From Ilumatobacteraceae bacterium (GTDB taxonomy: Bacteria > Actinomycetota > Acidimicrobiia > Acidimicrobiales > Iamiaceae), in the NCBI GenBank assembly GCA_025463265.1, contig JAOBWH010000190.1:1-42808 (forward strand): a stretch of DNA of 42,808 nucleotides. The letters run 5' to 3'. Under the pieces are notes generated by a model that had not been told where the DNA came from, searched no databases, and saw nothing but the letters and a program-made list of their open reading frames with translations. Each line of letters opens with the position of its first letter. Positions within the stretch are counted from its first letter, which is position 1. A program made the translations under genes and the position numbers. Of this stretch, positions 1 to 7,569 are shown piece after piece.

Positions 1-1
1 C

Positions 2-121
2 GCTGCTCCCGCCCGCCCGGCCCCGGCTGCGGCGTCGCCAGCAGCGGCCCCGGCGACGGGCGGCGGCCTCCGCAGCACGATGGGCCGCAAGAAGCCGCCC
101 GGCACCACCCCGCCCGCCTGA
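2..121 (+). CDS. 3' end of an unidentified Ala/Pro-rich protein (partial)
   Basis: An open frame enters from the left edge and stops at TGA 119-121. The 39 visible residues are Ala/Pro-rich and end in a basic stretch (GRKKPP) and a Pro/Thr tail, like a disordered C-terminus. It stops 37 bases before the vWA gene on the same strand, so the two could share a transcript. No domain is visible; function unknown. The frame choice rests on composition and on the good spacing to the next gene. Confidence 0.4.
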   Translation, partial: AAPARPAPAAASPAAAPATGGGLRSTMGRKKPPGTTPPA

Positions 122-158
122 CCGCACGAACGACCGCACGAACCAGCAAGGACACACC

Positions 159-1046
159 ATGACCTCGGACACCTATCCCGGCGACGACCCGACCATGCCC
201 GCTGAGGCCGGCGACGACCGGTGGACCGCAGAAGGCACCGACGGCTACGGCGATCCCGTCGCGGATCCCGGCGCCCCGCCGGTCGACCCGACGTACGCCG
301 CGCCGGTCGACCCCACGTACGCCGCGCCGCCGGACCCGTACCTGGTCCAGGGCAACAACGAGGGCCAGTTCGGCAACCTCGGCTACGCGGTCGACATCGT
401 GTTCGTGATCGACATCACGGGCAGCATGACGCCGGTCATCGATCAGGTGAAGGCCGGCGCCCTCAGCTTCCACGACCGCCTGCTGGACGTGATGGGGGCG
501 AAGGACAAGTACGTGAGCAGCCTGCGCCTGCGGGTCGTCGCCTACCGCGACTACCTCGACAACCCGAGCGACGCCCTGTTCCAGACCCCGTTCTTCCAGC
601 TCCCCGACGAGCGCGCCGGTTTCGACGCCTACGTCCAGGGCCTCTACGCCGATGGCGGTGGCGACGAGCCGGAGTCCGGTCTCGAGGGCCTCGCCCTCGC
701 GCTCCAGTCCGACTGGGAGCGCGGTCTCGACCGCCGCCGCCACGTGGTGGTGCTGTTCACCGACGCCTCCGCCCACCCGCTGGAGGCGGCGCACGGCCGC
801 CACATCCCGGGGTACCCGGCCATCCCCGCCACCTTCGACGACCTCACCGACACGTGGGACGACCCGCAGGGCATGGTGATGGAGTTCTCGGCCAAGCGGC
901 TCCTCATGTACGCACCGGACGTCTACCCGTGGAACGTGATCTCGGCGAGCTGGGACAACGTCCTGCACTACCCGTCGACCGCTGGGCGCGGCCTCAACGA
1001 GGTCGAGTTCGGGCAGATCGTCGATGCCATCGCCGGCAGCGTCTGA
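159..1046 (+). CDS. von Willebrand factor A (vWA) domain protein
   Basis: This 295-residue protein has an acidic, Pro-rich N-terminal tail (1-70) and a single vWA domain (about 76-290). The MIDAS metal-site signature D85-I-T-G-S89 ends the first hydrophobic strand, GGGDEPES lies at 167-174, and a second acidic turn (TDAS, 201-204) follows strand 4. GGGDxPES is typical of a bacterial vWA subgroup. vWA domains bind protein partners through a divalent metal. No signal peptide or TM segment is visible, so it is probably cytoplasmic. ATG follows AAGGAC at good spacing. A 24-bp tandem repeat encodes two copies of VDPTYAAP in the tail. The next gene (44 bp on) encodes an FHA protein, so partner-binding or phospho-signalling work is plausible; the target is unknown. 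Confidence 0.85.
   Translation: MTSDTYPGDDPTMPAEAGDDRWTAEGTDGYGDPVADPGAPPVDPTYAAPVDPTYAAPPDPYLVQGNNEGQFGNLGYAVDIVFVIDITGSMTPVIDQVKAGALSFHDRLLDVMGAKDKYVSSLRLRVVAYRDYLDNPSDALFQTPFFQLPDERAGFDAYVQGLYADGGGDEPESGLEGLALALQSDWERGLDRRRHVVVLFTDASAHPLEAAHGRHIPGYPAIPATFDDLTDTWDDPQGMVMEFSAKRLLMYAPDVYPWNVISASWDNVLHYPSTAGRGLNEVEFGQIVDAIAGSV
278..325 (+). repeat. 24-bp in-frame tandem duplication in the vWA gene
   Basis: Two adjacent 24-base units (278-301 and 302-325) differ at one base and encode the repeated octapeptide VDPTYAAP in the disordered N-terminal tail. The copy number could vary between strains by slippage without changing the frame. Confidence 0.85.
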
Positions 1047-1090
1047 TCCCCGCCGTCGGCGGTCGGTCACGGTCTCAGGGAGGAGAGCCC

Positions 1091-2356
1091 ATGTCGGAGT
1101 GGCGAGCAGATCCGGTCGGTCGCCATCAGGAGCGGCTGCACGACGGCGCCCGGTGGACCGATCAGGTCCGTGACCGCGGCATCGTCAACACCGACGCGTC
1201 CGGGCTCGATGCGGTCCAGCCTCCGGCCCCGCCGCCCCTGGCCGTGCCGATGGTCCCGACGGTTCCCGCACCGGCCCCGGTGCCGGGCGCGCCAGCCCCC
1301 GTGTTCGGTCGCGTCGGGAACCCGTCCGCTCCCGGACTGGCCGCCTCGCCCATGGTGCCGGCGATCTCGTCGTCGGCCGCACCGACCGGTCACCACGACG
1401 GCTCGTACCGGCCGGGAACCGCGCCGCCCGGGCAGTCGGCCGCGCTGTCGAGCATGGGCAACAACTCGATCATCACCGGCCTGATCGCTGGTGGGATCGG
1501 TGGTGGTATCGGCGCCGTCATCGCCGAGGTGCTGAAGAGTCCCGACAAGATGACGGCGGACTCCGAGACCGCGCTGCGCCTCAACACGGGCATCTGGGTG
1601 ATGCTCGCCGGCGCGACCATCGGCCTGGTGCTCGCCGCGTGGCCGGCCCTCACCGCCAAGGCGTGGGGCAAGGCGGCCCGCGACGGTGCCTTCGGTGCGG
1701 TGGCCGGTGGGATCGCCGGGTTCATCGGCGGCTTCGCCGCCCAGTGGCTCTACTCCGCGATGTTGGAGGACATGGACTACACGTCCTCGCAGTCCGACAT
1801 GGAGAACCGGATCCGGCTCAGCCGCATGCTGGCGTGGGGCCTGTTCGGCGCCGCCACCGGCCTCGGGCTGGGCATCCGAGACGGTGCCAAGAAGGCGTTC
1901 AACGGCCTGTTGGGCGGGGCCATCGGCGGTGCGATCGGCGGCCTCATCTTCCAGCAGATCGCCTTCTCCGGCGACGAGACCAGCGGGTTCCAGGTCCGCC
2001 TGATCGGCCTGGTGGCGACGGGTGTGGGCATCGGCCTCGGCATCGGCATCGTCGACCGCCTGCGCCGCGAGGCGTGGCTCAAGCTGACCACCGGCCCGCT
2101 CCGCGGCCGCGAGGTGATCCTGTACAAGGAGACCACCACCATCGGCGGCGACAGCCGCTGCGACCTCGTCTTGGCGAACGACCCGTCCGTCAGCGGACAG
2201 CACGCCTCGTTCCGGCGCTCCGGTGGTGCCGCGACCACGGTGACCCCGATGGGACCCGTCACGGTCAACGGCACCGAGATCTCCGCACCCGTCGGGGTGA
2301 AGGACGGCGACGTCGTCCAGGTCGGCTCCACGAGCATCACCTACGAGGAGCGGTAG
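1091..2356 (+). CDS. DUF2510 - glycine-rich membrane - FHA domain protein
   Basis: The 421-residue protein has three parts. Residues 1-35 match the DUF2510 pattern (W-x-A-D-P-x-G-R near the start, then D-G-A-R-W-T), a short module at the N-terminus of many actinobacterial membrane proteins. A Pro/Ala linker follows (40-120). Residues about 125-320 hold several hydrophobic segments full of GxxxG spacing (GGIGGGIG, GGAIGGAIGG). A C-terminal FHA domain (about 333-421) has TTTIGGDSRCDLVLANDPSVSGQH, written here as IGG...DPSVSGQH. FHA domains bind phosphothreonine. The frame stays open far upstream inside the vWA gene, but ATG 1091 has a GGAGGA Shine-Dalgarno sequence and begins the DUF2510 motif. 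It sits between the vWA gene and a small membrane gene, probably one operon. No kinase gene is in view. Confidence 0.8.
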   Translation: MSEWRADPVGRHQERLHDGARWTDQVRDRGIVNTDASGLDAVQPPAPPPLAVPMVPTVPAPAPVPGAPAPVFGRVGNPSAPGLAASPMVPAISSSAAPTGHHDGSYRPGTAPPGQSAALSSMGNNSIITGLIAGGIGGGIGAVIAEVLKSPDKMTADSETALRLNTGIWVMLAGATIGLVLAAWPALTAKAWGKAARDGAFGAVAGGIAGFIGGFAAQWLYSAMLEDMDYTSSQSDMENRIRLSRMLAWGLFGAATGLGLGIRDGAKKAFNGLLGGAIGGAIGGLIFQQIAFSGDETSGFQVRLIGLVATGVGIGLGIGIVDRLRREAWLKLTTGPLRGREVILYKETTTIGGDSRCDLVLANDPSVSGQHASFRRSGGAATTVTPMGPVTVNGTEISAPVGVKDGDVVQVGSTSITYEER

Positions 2357-2359
2357 CCC

Positions 2360-2860
2360 GTGGCTCCGGTCATCGGGGGCATCTTCGTCCTGTACTCCAC
2401 CGGGTCCGGTGAGGTGCTGTGGGCCAAGACGCTCCTCGTCAACGGCCTGATCTGGGGCGGGGTCTTCCTGGTCGTGACGGTCATCCGGGCGCTGATGCGC
2501 AGCCGTGGATCGTCGTCGTCCGCATCGGCGCCGCGACCGAAGGCCTCCGGATCCGCCCCGGCGACGATCGAGCCCGAGGGGCTCAGGCTGAAGACGTCGG
2601 CCTCGCTTGCGGACGGCGGCGGGGTGCCCGACGAGCCCGCGGTGGTGCGTTCCATCGCTCCGGTGGGTCGAGCGCCCGACGGACCCGGCACGCCGTCGGC
2701 CGCCGAGCCGCCCAAGCTGCGGATGTCGATGGGCCGCCAAACCGCCGGTCCGTCCGTGCCCGTCGTGGCGATCAGAAGCCGCCCGTGCGCCGTCTGCGGA
2801 ACCATGGGGCCGGCCTCATCGGCCGCCTGTACCGTCTGCGGCCGAGCGATGGCCGGCTGA
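2360..2860 (+). CDS. small membrane protein with C-terminal CxxC...CxxC zinc ribbon
   Basis: A 166-residue protein starting at GTG only 3 bases after the stop of the FHA gene, so translation is probably coupled (the purine-rich end of the upstream gene, GAGGAGCGG, can serve as ribosome binding site). It has one hydrophobic segment (about 18-42), a Pro/Ala/Ser-rich middle without predicted fold, and a C-terminal C-x-V-C ... C-x-V-C pair in the last 25 residues that should bind one zinc. The convergent next gene has an almost identical CxVCG pair at its N-terminus. Function unknown; adaptor or membrane-assembly role is a guess from context. Confidence 0.7.
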   Translation: MAPVIGGIFVLYSTGSGEVLWAKTLLVNGLIWGGVFLVVTVIRALMRSRGSSSSASAPRPKASGSAPATIEPEGLRLKTSASLADGGGVPDEPAVVRSIAPVGRAPDGPGTPSAAEPPKLRMSMGRQTAGPSVPVVAIRSRPCAVCGTMGPASSAACTVCGRAMAG

Positions 2861-2881
2861 CGGCTCACGGCGGAACGGCCT

Positions 2882-4279
2882 TCAGGGACGGATGAGGGGC
2901 GCGCTGAGGAGCAGGACCCGGCCGGTGGCACCGAGCGGGGTCGGCTCGGATCCGGCTGGGGCGGTGAGGTCGAAGAGCAGGGCCGGTTGGGCTGGGCCGC
3001 TCGCCAGCTGGCGGAACGACACGATCGCCTGGTCGCCTCGGGCGTCGATGTCGACCGAATAGCCGCCCTCCCCGAGGTAGGGGCTGCCCACCACCGGGTA
3101 ACGGGCCACCTCGCTCGCCGTCCCGCTGTCGACGATGCGCAGGTCGGTGAGGCTCTCCTGGGTCTCGCTGTACTCCACCGACGCTATGCGGCCCCGATCG
3201 TCGACCGACCCGGACCCGCAGTCGATCTCGTCGTACTCGTAGGTCACCGTGCAGGCGGCCGTGATGGGCCGGAGCTGATCGTCGAGGAAGTTCCAGGTGG
3301 ACATGCCCTCGCCGGAAGACAGGTACGAGATGCGATCCTCGCGAACGCTGACGTCGTCGATCCCCCACTCGTACCCCCAAGCCTGCGGGATGGTGAGGAG
3401 GTCCCGGCCGCCCTCGATGTCACGGATCACGAAGCTCGCCTCGAACTGTTCGGCCTCGCCGAGCTCGGGGTCGAACGCACCACGTGCGTAGACGGCCACC
3501 GGACGGTCGCCCAAGCGGCCGGCGGCGACCAGGCCGACCCAGTCCTGGTCGAGGTCCGGGGAGGTGATGAGCGGCTGCGGCTCCGCGACACCGGCGGGCA
3601 GGTACCAGATGGTGCCCTCCTCCTCGGTCGCAGGCTGCTGGGTGGCCAGGTCCCACATCGAGGCGGAGAGGCCGTGGTCGGTGGAGCGGAGGTCCTGGAA
3701 CACCAGCCCGCCTCGGCCGTCGTCGAACGCAGCTGCGACGGGATGGTCCACGATGGTCGATCGCTTCCCGTCCGCCCCCTGCACGTGGACGCCGTCGTCG
3801 TCGAGCACGAGGTACCCGTCGACCTCACCTGCCTGCGCGATCGCCGACCCCGACTTCGTCTTGGAGGTGGTCTTCGTCGTCGGCTTCGTCGGGGATCCCG
3901 CCGTGGCGGTCGAGTCGTCCTCGCTTGACCGGCTGGTGGGAGCCGACGAGTCCTGGTCGCCGTCGGACGAGCTGAGCGACCCGGCCACGAGCCCGACGCT
4001 GATCCCGACGACCGCAGCCACCACCGCAGCCACCGCGAGCGTCGCCGGCTTCAGCCGCCGCCGTCCGGGCGCCCGAGCCGCCGCCTGTGGCGCATCGGCG
4101 ATTGCCGGCGACATCAGGTCCTGCGTCGCCGGCGCGGGTGCGGGGGGTGCGTGGGGAGCGAGAGGATGCGATGTGACGGGCGCACGCTCGGCCTCGCCGA
4201 CCGGGCCACCAGCACTCCCGCACACCGCGCAGTTCCCCGTCGGTGCCATGACCGTCCCACAGACCTCGCAGACCCTCAC
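2882..4279 (-). CDS. zinc-ribbon / single-TM protein with large extracytoplasmic domain
   Basis: The 465-residue protein begins with a zinc ribbon (C4-x2-C7 ... C17-x2-C20), then a Pro/Ala linker, one TM helix (about 77-101, rich in Val/Ala), a Ser/Thr/Lys-rich stalk and about 310 outer residues with recurring hydrophobic-strand/turn patterns that suggest a beta-propeller or similar all-beta fold (inference). Topology would put the ribbon inside and the stalk and domain outside. I start at GTG 4279 because GGGAGGAGG ends 4 bases upstream; a GTG at 4294 in the same frame lies inside that ribosome binding site. It converges on the vWA-FHA-zinc-ribbon genes and shares the CxVCG motif with the last of them, which suggests one functional group. 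Confidence 0.7.
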   Translation of the reverse strand: MRVCEVCGTVMAPTGNCAVCGSAGGPVGEAERAPVTSHPLAPHAPPAPAPATQDLMSPAIADAPQAAARAPGRRRLKPATLAVAAVVAAVVGISVGLVAGSLSSSDGDQDSSAPTSRSSEDDSTATAGSPTKPTTKTTSKTKSGSAIAQAGEVDGYLVLDDDGVHVQGADGKRSTIVDHPVAAAFDDGRGGLVFQDLRSTDHGLSASMWDLATQQPATEEEGTIWYLPAGVAEPQPLITSPDLDQDWVGLVAAGRLGDRPVAVYARGAFDPELGEAEQFEASFVIRDIEGGRDLLTIPQAWGYEWGIDDVSVREDRISYLSSGEGMSTWNFLDDQLRPITAACTVTYEYDEIDCGSGSVDDRGRIASVEYSETQESLTDLRIVDSGTASEVARYPVVGSPYLGEGGYSVDIDARGDQAIVSFRQLASGPAQPALLFDLTAPAGSEPTPLGATGRVLLLSAPLIRP

Positions 4280-4419
4280 CCCGCCTCCTCCCACCTGGCC
4301 CCACCCGGGACGCCCGCCACAAGGTACCGCCCACCCGGCGGATCCCTGGAGGCCACCTGGCGGGTGGACGCTGTTTCGAGCGGCGCGACGAGCAGCTCGT
4401 AGGGCGGTCGACGCTCCGC

Positions 4420-5232
4420 TCAGGCCTCCGGTCGGTAGAGCGCGGCGAGGGCGATGGCAGCCGACGTGGCGACGTTGACCGAGTCGGTGCCCGGCGTCAT
4501 GGGAATGCGCACCCGCTGGTCGGCTGCGGCCATCGCTCCCTCGCTCAGGCCCGGGCCCTCCGCACCCACGAGCACCACGACCTCGTCGGGCAGCTGTTCG
4601 AGCACGGATCCGAGCGGCGTCGCGTCTGCTGCGGGCGTGAGCGCGAGCACGGCCGAGCCGTCGCGGCGGAGGTCGCTGAGGATCGTCGGCCAGGACTCGG
4701 GTCCGACCCGGGCGAACGGCACGCGGAGCACGTGGCCGAGCGACACCCGGGTGGTCCTCCGGTAGAGCGGATCAGCGGTCGTCGGGTCGAGCAGCACCGC
4801 ATCCACCCCGAAGGCCGACGCGTTCCGGAACAGCGCGCCGAGGTTCTCGTAGTCGTTCACTCCTTCGAGGACGAGCACTCGGCGCGCCCCGGCCAGGACC
4901 GCCTCCGGGGTCAGGCCAGCAGGGCGTTCGGCCACGCCCACGACCCCGCGGTGGAAGTGGACGCCGGTCACGTGCTCGAGTGCCGACTCGGGGATGGCGT
5001 AGACGGGCACGGCCGGGTCGACGATCGACTGGGCGCGTGCCACGTGCTTCGTCGCAACGAGGGCGGACCGAACGGGATAGGGCGACTCGGCGAGCGCTTC
5101 GAGCGACAGCCAGCCCTCGACGGTGAAGATGCCGGCGTTGCGCTCGACCCGGGCCCGGACGTTCGGCTCCCGGAGATGCCGGTAGTCAGCCAGTCGGGCA
5201 TCGTCGAGGTCGTCCACCATCACGAGGGGCAT
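4420..5232 (-). CDS. SpoU/TrmH-family RNA 2'-O-ribose methyltransferase
   Basis: A 270-residue SPOUT-class methyltransferase that should transfer a methyl group from S-adenosylmethionine to a ribose 2'-OH of rRNA or tRNA. The three SpoU motifs are present: motif 1 N130-L-G-A-L-F-R136-N, motif 2 GAEGPGLS (223-230), motif 3 IPMTPGTDSVNVATSAA (243-259), which form the knotted cofactor site. Residues 1-100 match the usual substrate-binding domain (NAGIFTVEGW at 32-41). The frame is open further upstream, but the added residues are Trp/Arg/Pro-rich and unlike the family, so ATG 5232 is preferred; ATG 5220 is possible. The exact target nucleotide cannot be read from sequence, so no symbol is given. 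It stands alone. Confidence 0.9.
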   Translation of the reverse strand: MPLVMVDDLDDARLADYRHLREPNVRARVERNAGIFTVEGWLSLEALAESPYPVRSALVATKHVARAQSIVDPAVPVYAIPESALEHVTGVHFHRGVVGVAERPAGLTPEAVLAGARRVLVLEGVNDYENLGALFRNASAFGVDAVLLDPTTADPLYRRTTRVSLGHVLRVPFARVGPESWPTILSDLRRDGSAVLALTPAADATPLGSVLEQLPDEVVVLVGAEGPGLSEGAMAAADQRVRIPMTPGTDSVNVATSAAIALAALYRPEA

Positions 5233-5325
5233 GCCCCGAGCCTCGCGCCACCACCAACACCGAGCGAAGCTGCCGAGCAGCGAAGGGGTCGTCGCGTGCG
5301 CAGGCTCGGCACCCTCTGGTGAACG

Positions 5326-5358
5326 GCAAGAGCCCGGGCGCACGGCCCGGGCTCTTGC
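5326..5358 (-). terminator. intrinsic terminator-like hairpin after the ABC transporter operon
   Basis: A perfect 13-bp inverted repeat (GCAAGAGCCCGGG at 5326-5338 and its complement at 5346-5358) around a 7-base loop. It lies 17 bases past the stop of the ABC permease (minus strand). No long T-run follows, as is common in high-GC actinobacteria. Confidence 0.75.
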
Positions 5359-5375
5359 TGTGCGGCGCAGGTGCG

Positions 5376-6203
5376 TCAGTTCGAGTCACGCCGGTAGAGC
5401 AGGGCCGTGCCGACGGCGAGGCCGATGAGGGCGTATCCGGCGAAGATCAGGGCGTAGGCCGGGCGTGCCAGCTGGTTGGCGATGATCACCGGGGCCTCGA
5501 ACTGCGATCCGGCATCGAGGAGGCGGTAGCCGGCGCTGAAGGGCAGGAGGTGGAGGACGGCATCGGGCAGGAGCGGGGCGAAGAGGCTCTCGACCACGAA
5601 CGACCACATCAGGAGGCCGGTGATGGCGCCGGCGGTGTGACGGGCGATCATGCCGACGCCGAGGCCGATCAGGGCCGCGAGCACGATGTAGAGCGATGCC
5701 CACAGCGCCCGGCTGACGAGGTGCGACCCGCCGCCGAGCTCAGCGCCTCCGATGGCAGCGCCGGTGAACCCGGCGGCCATCCCGGTGACGCCGAGGGCGA
5801 GTCCGACGCCTGCGGCGGTGGTGGTCTTGGCGGCGACGATCACCCAGCGGGCCGGCCGGGCGGCGAGGATCACGGCAAGGGTGCCGTGCTGGGCCTCGCT
5901 GGTGAACATGAGGATGCCGGCGACCGCAGCGAGCATCGCGACGAGCGGGAGCGGGTAGATGAAGAGCTCCGAGGCGGGGAGCGGCGGGTCGGTGGCACGG
6001 GCGGTGGCGGCCAGTCCTCCGGCGATGACGGCGCTCACCGCAGCGGTGAGGGCGAGGATCGCCTTGTTGGCTCGCAGCGAGGTGAGCTTGATCCACTCGC
6101 TGCGCAGCGCGGCGGGGATGGCGTGCAGGTCGTCGGCTCGGGTGCGCACGGCGGCGCGGTCGTCGTGGTCGGTCCAGGGGATGGTGGCGGCGGTGGCAGT
6201 CAT
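5376..6203 (-). CDS. ABC-2 type transporter permease
   Basis: A 275-residue integral membrane protein with about six hydrophobic helices after a 40-residue cytoplasmic N-terminus (R-S-E-W-I-K-L, typical of ABC-2 permeases just before helix 1). It should form the channel of the exporter powered by the ATPase encoded 45 bases upstream. The ATG start (6203) is well placed. The last gene of the small protein - ATPase - permease operon; a strong hairpin follows. Substrate unknown; ABC-2 exporters of this size in actinobacteria handle drugs, peptides or lipids, and nothing here discriminates. Confidence 0.88.
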   Translation of the reverse strand: MTATAATIPWTDHDDRAAVRTRADDLHAIPAALRSEWIKLTSLRANKAILALTAAVSAVIAGGLAATARATDPPLPASELFIYPLPLVAMLAAVAGILMFTSEAQHGTLAVILAARPARWVIVAAKTTTAAGVGLALGVTGMAAGFTGAAIGGAELGGGSHLVSRALWASLYIVLAALIGLGVGMIARHTAGAITGLLMWSFVVESLFAPLLPDAVLHLLPFSAGYRLLDAGSQFEAPVIIANQLARPAYALIFAGYALIGLAVGTALLYRRDSN

Positions 6204-6248
6204 GGTTCGGGTCCTTGTCGTTTCGGTTCGGTCGGTGGGTCAGCTGGT

Positions 6249-7141
<893 letters not shown>

Positions 7142-7145
<4 letters not shown>

Positions 7146-7477
7146 GAGCTTGCTCCTGGTGTCGTGGTGCGGTTCGGGTTGGTCGGGGAGATCGGGTGCT
7201 CGAGCGGCTCGCCCGGCGCGGTGCGGGTCAGCGAGAGCAAGGTGATGCCGAGGTCGCGGAGCTTCTGGAGCAGACCGTGCAGGGCGGCCTGGTCGACGAC
7301 GGGGCCCCTGAGGACGGTCGTGCCGTCTTCCTCGTTGGTGAGGGTGAGGCCGTCGAACCAGGTGGCCCACCGCGAGCTGAGGCGCCCGCTGACGCGGATC
7401 TCGTAGCGCTCGACGGCGGCCGGATCAGCCGGCGGGGCGCTCTCTGCCGGGTCGGTGGGGTGGTCGTCGGTGTTCAC
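7142..7477 (-). CDS. small protein of unknown function leading the ABC operon
   Basis: A 111-residue protein: acidic Pro-rich N-terminus (1-25), a compact alpha/beta-looking core (RYEIRVSGRLSSRWATWFDG through DLGITLLSLTRT, about 24-88) and a Pro/Thr tail. It starts at GTG 7477, 7 bases after a TACGTT box, so the mRNA is probably leaderless, and its stop overlaps the ATPase start (ATGA). The core pattern with a Trp-Phe pair and a closing LxxLRDLGI helix looks like a conserved family, but I cannot name it. Position at the head of a regulated ABC operon beside a MalT-like regulator suggests a regulatory or sensing role (inference). Confidence 0.7.
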
Positions 7478-7484
7478 GAAGGTG

Positions 7485-7490
7485 AACGTA
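7485..7490 (-). promoter_or_regulatory. -10 box of leaderless promoter for the small protein-ABC operon
   Basis: TACGTT on the minus strand ends 7 bases before GTG 7477, so transcription should begin at or next to the start codon. No good -35 is visible; a dyad (7510-7525) occupies that area, as expected for an activator-dependent promoter. Confidence 0.6.
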
Positions 7491-7509
7491 GGAACGGACG
7501 TGGTGAGCG

Positions 7510-7525
7510 CACATCACACGATGTG
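7510..7525. promoter_or_regulatory. 16-bp operator-like dyad CACATC-N4-GATGTG
   Basis: A perfect inverted repeat with 6-bp arms, centred about 27 bases upstream of the -10 box of the ABC operon, overlapping the -35 position. The MalT-like LuxR regulator gene ends 45 bases away and is the first candidate to bind it; the XRE-cupin regulator is the other. Confidence 0.55.
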
Positions 7526-7569
7526 GTGATCGTGGTGGTGATCTCGGTGGACGCCGCAGGAGAAGCTGG

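Noticed and set aside
1067-2740. Long open frame (557 codons) on the minus strand opposite the FHA gene
   Set aside because: The product is Arg/His/Gly-rich without any motif, and the plus strand has the vWA, FHA and zinc-ribbon proteins with clear domains; GC-rich DNA gives long antisense frames.
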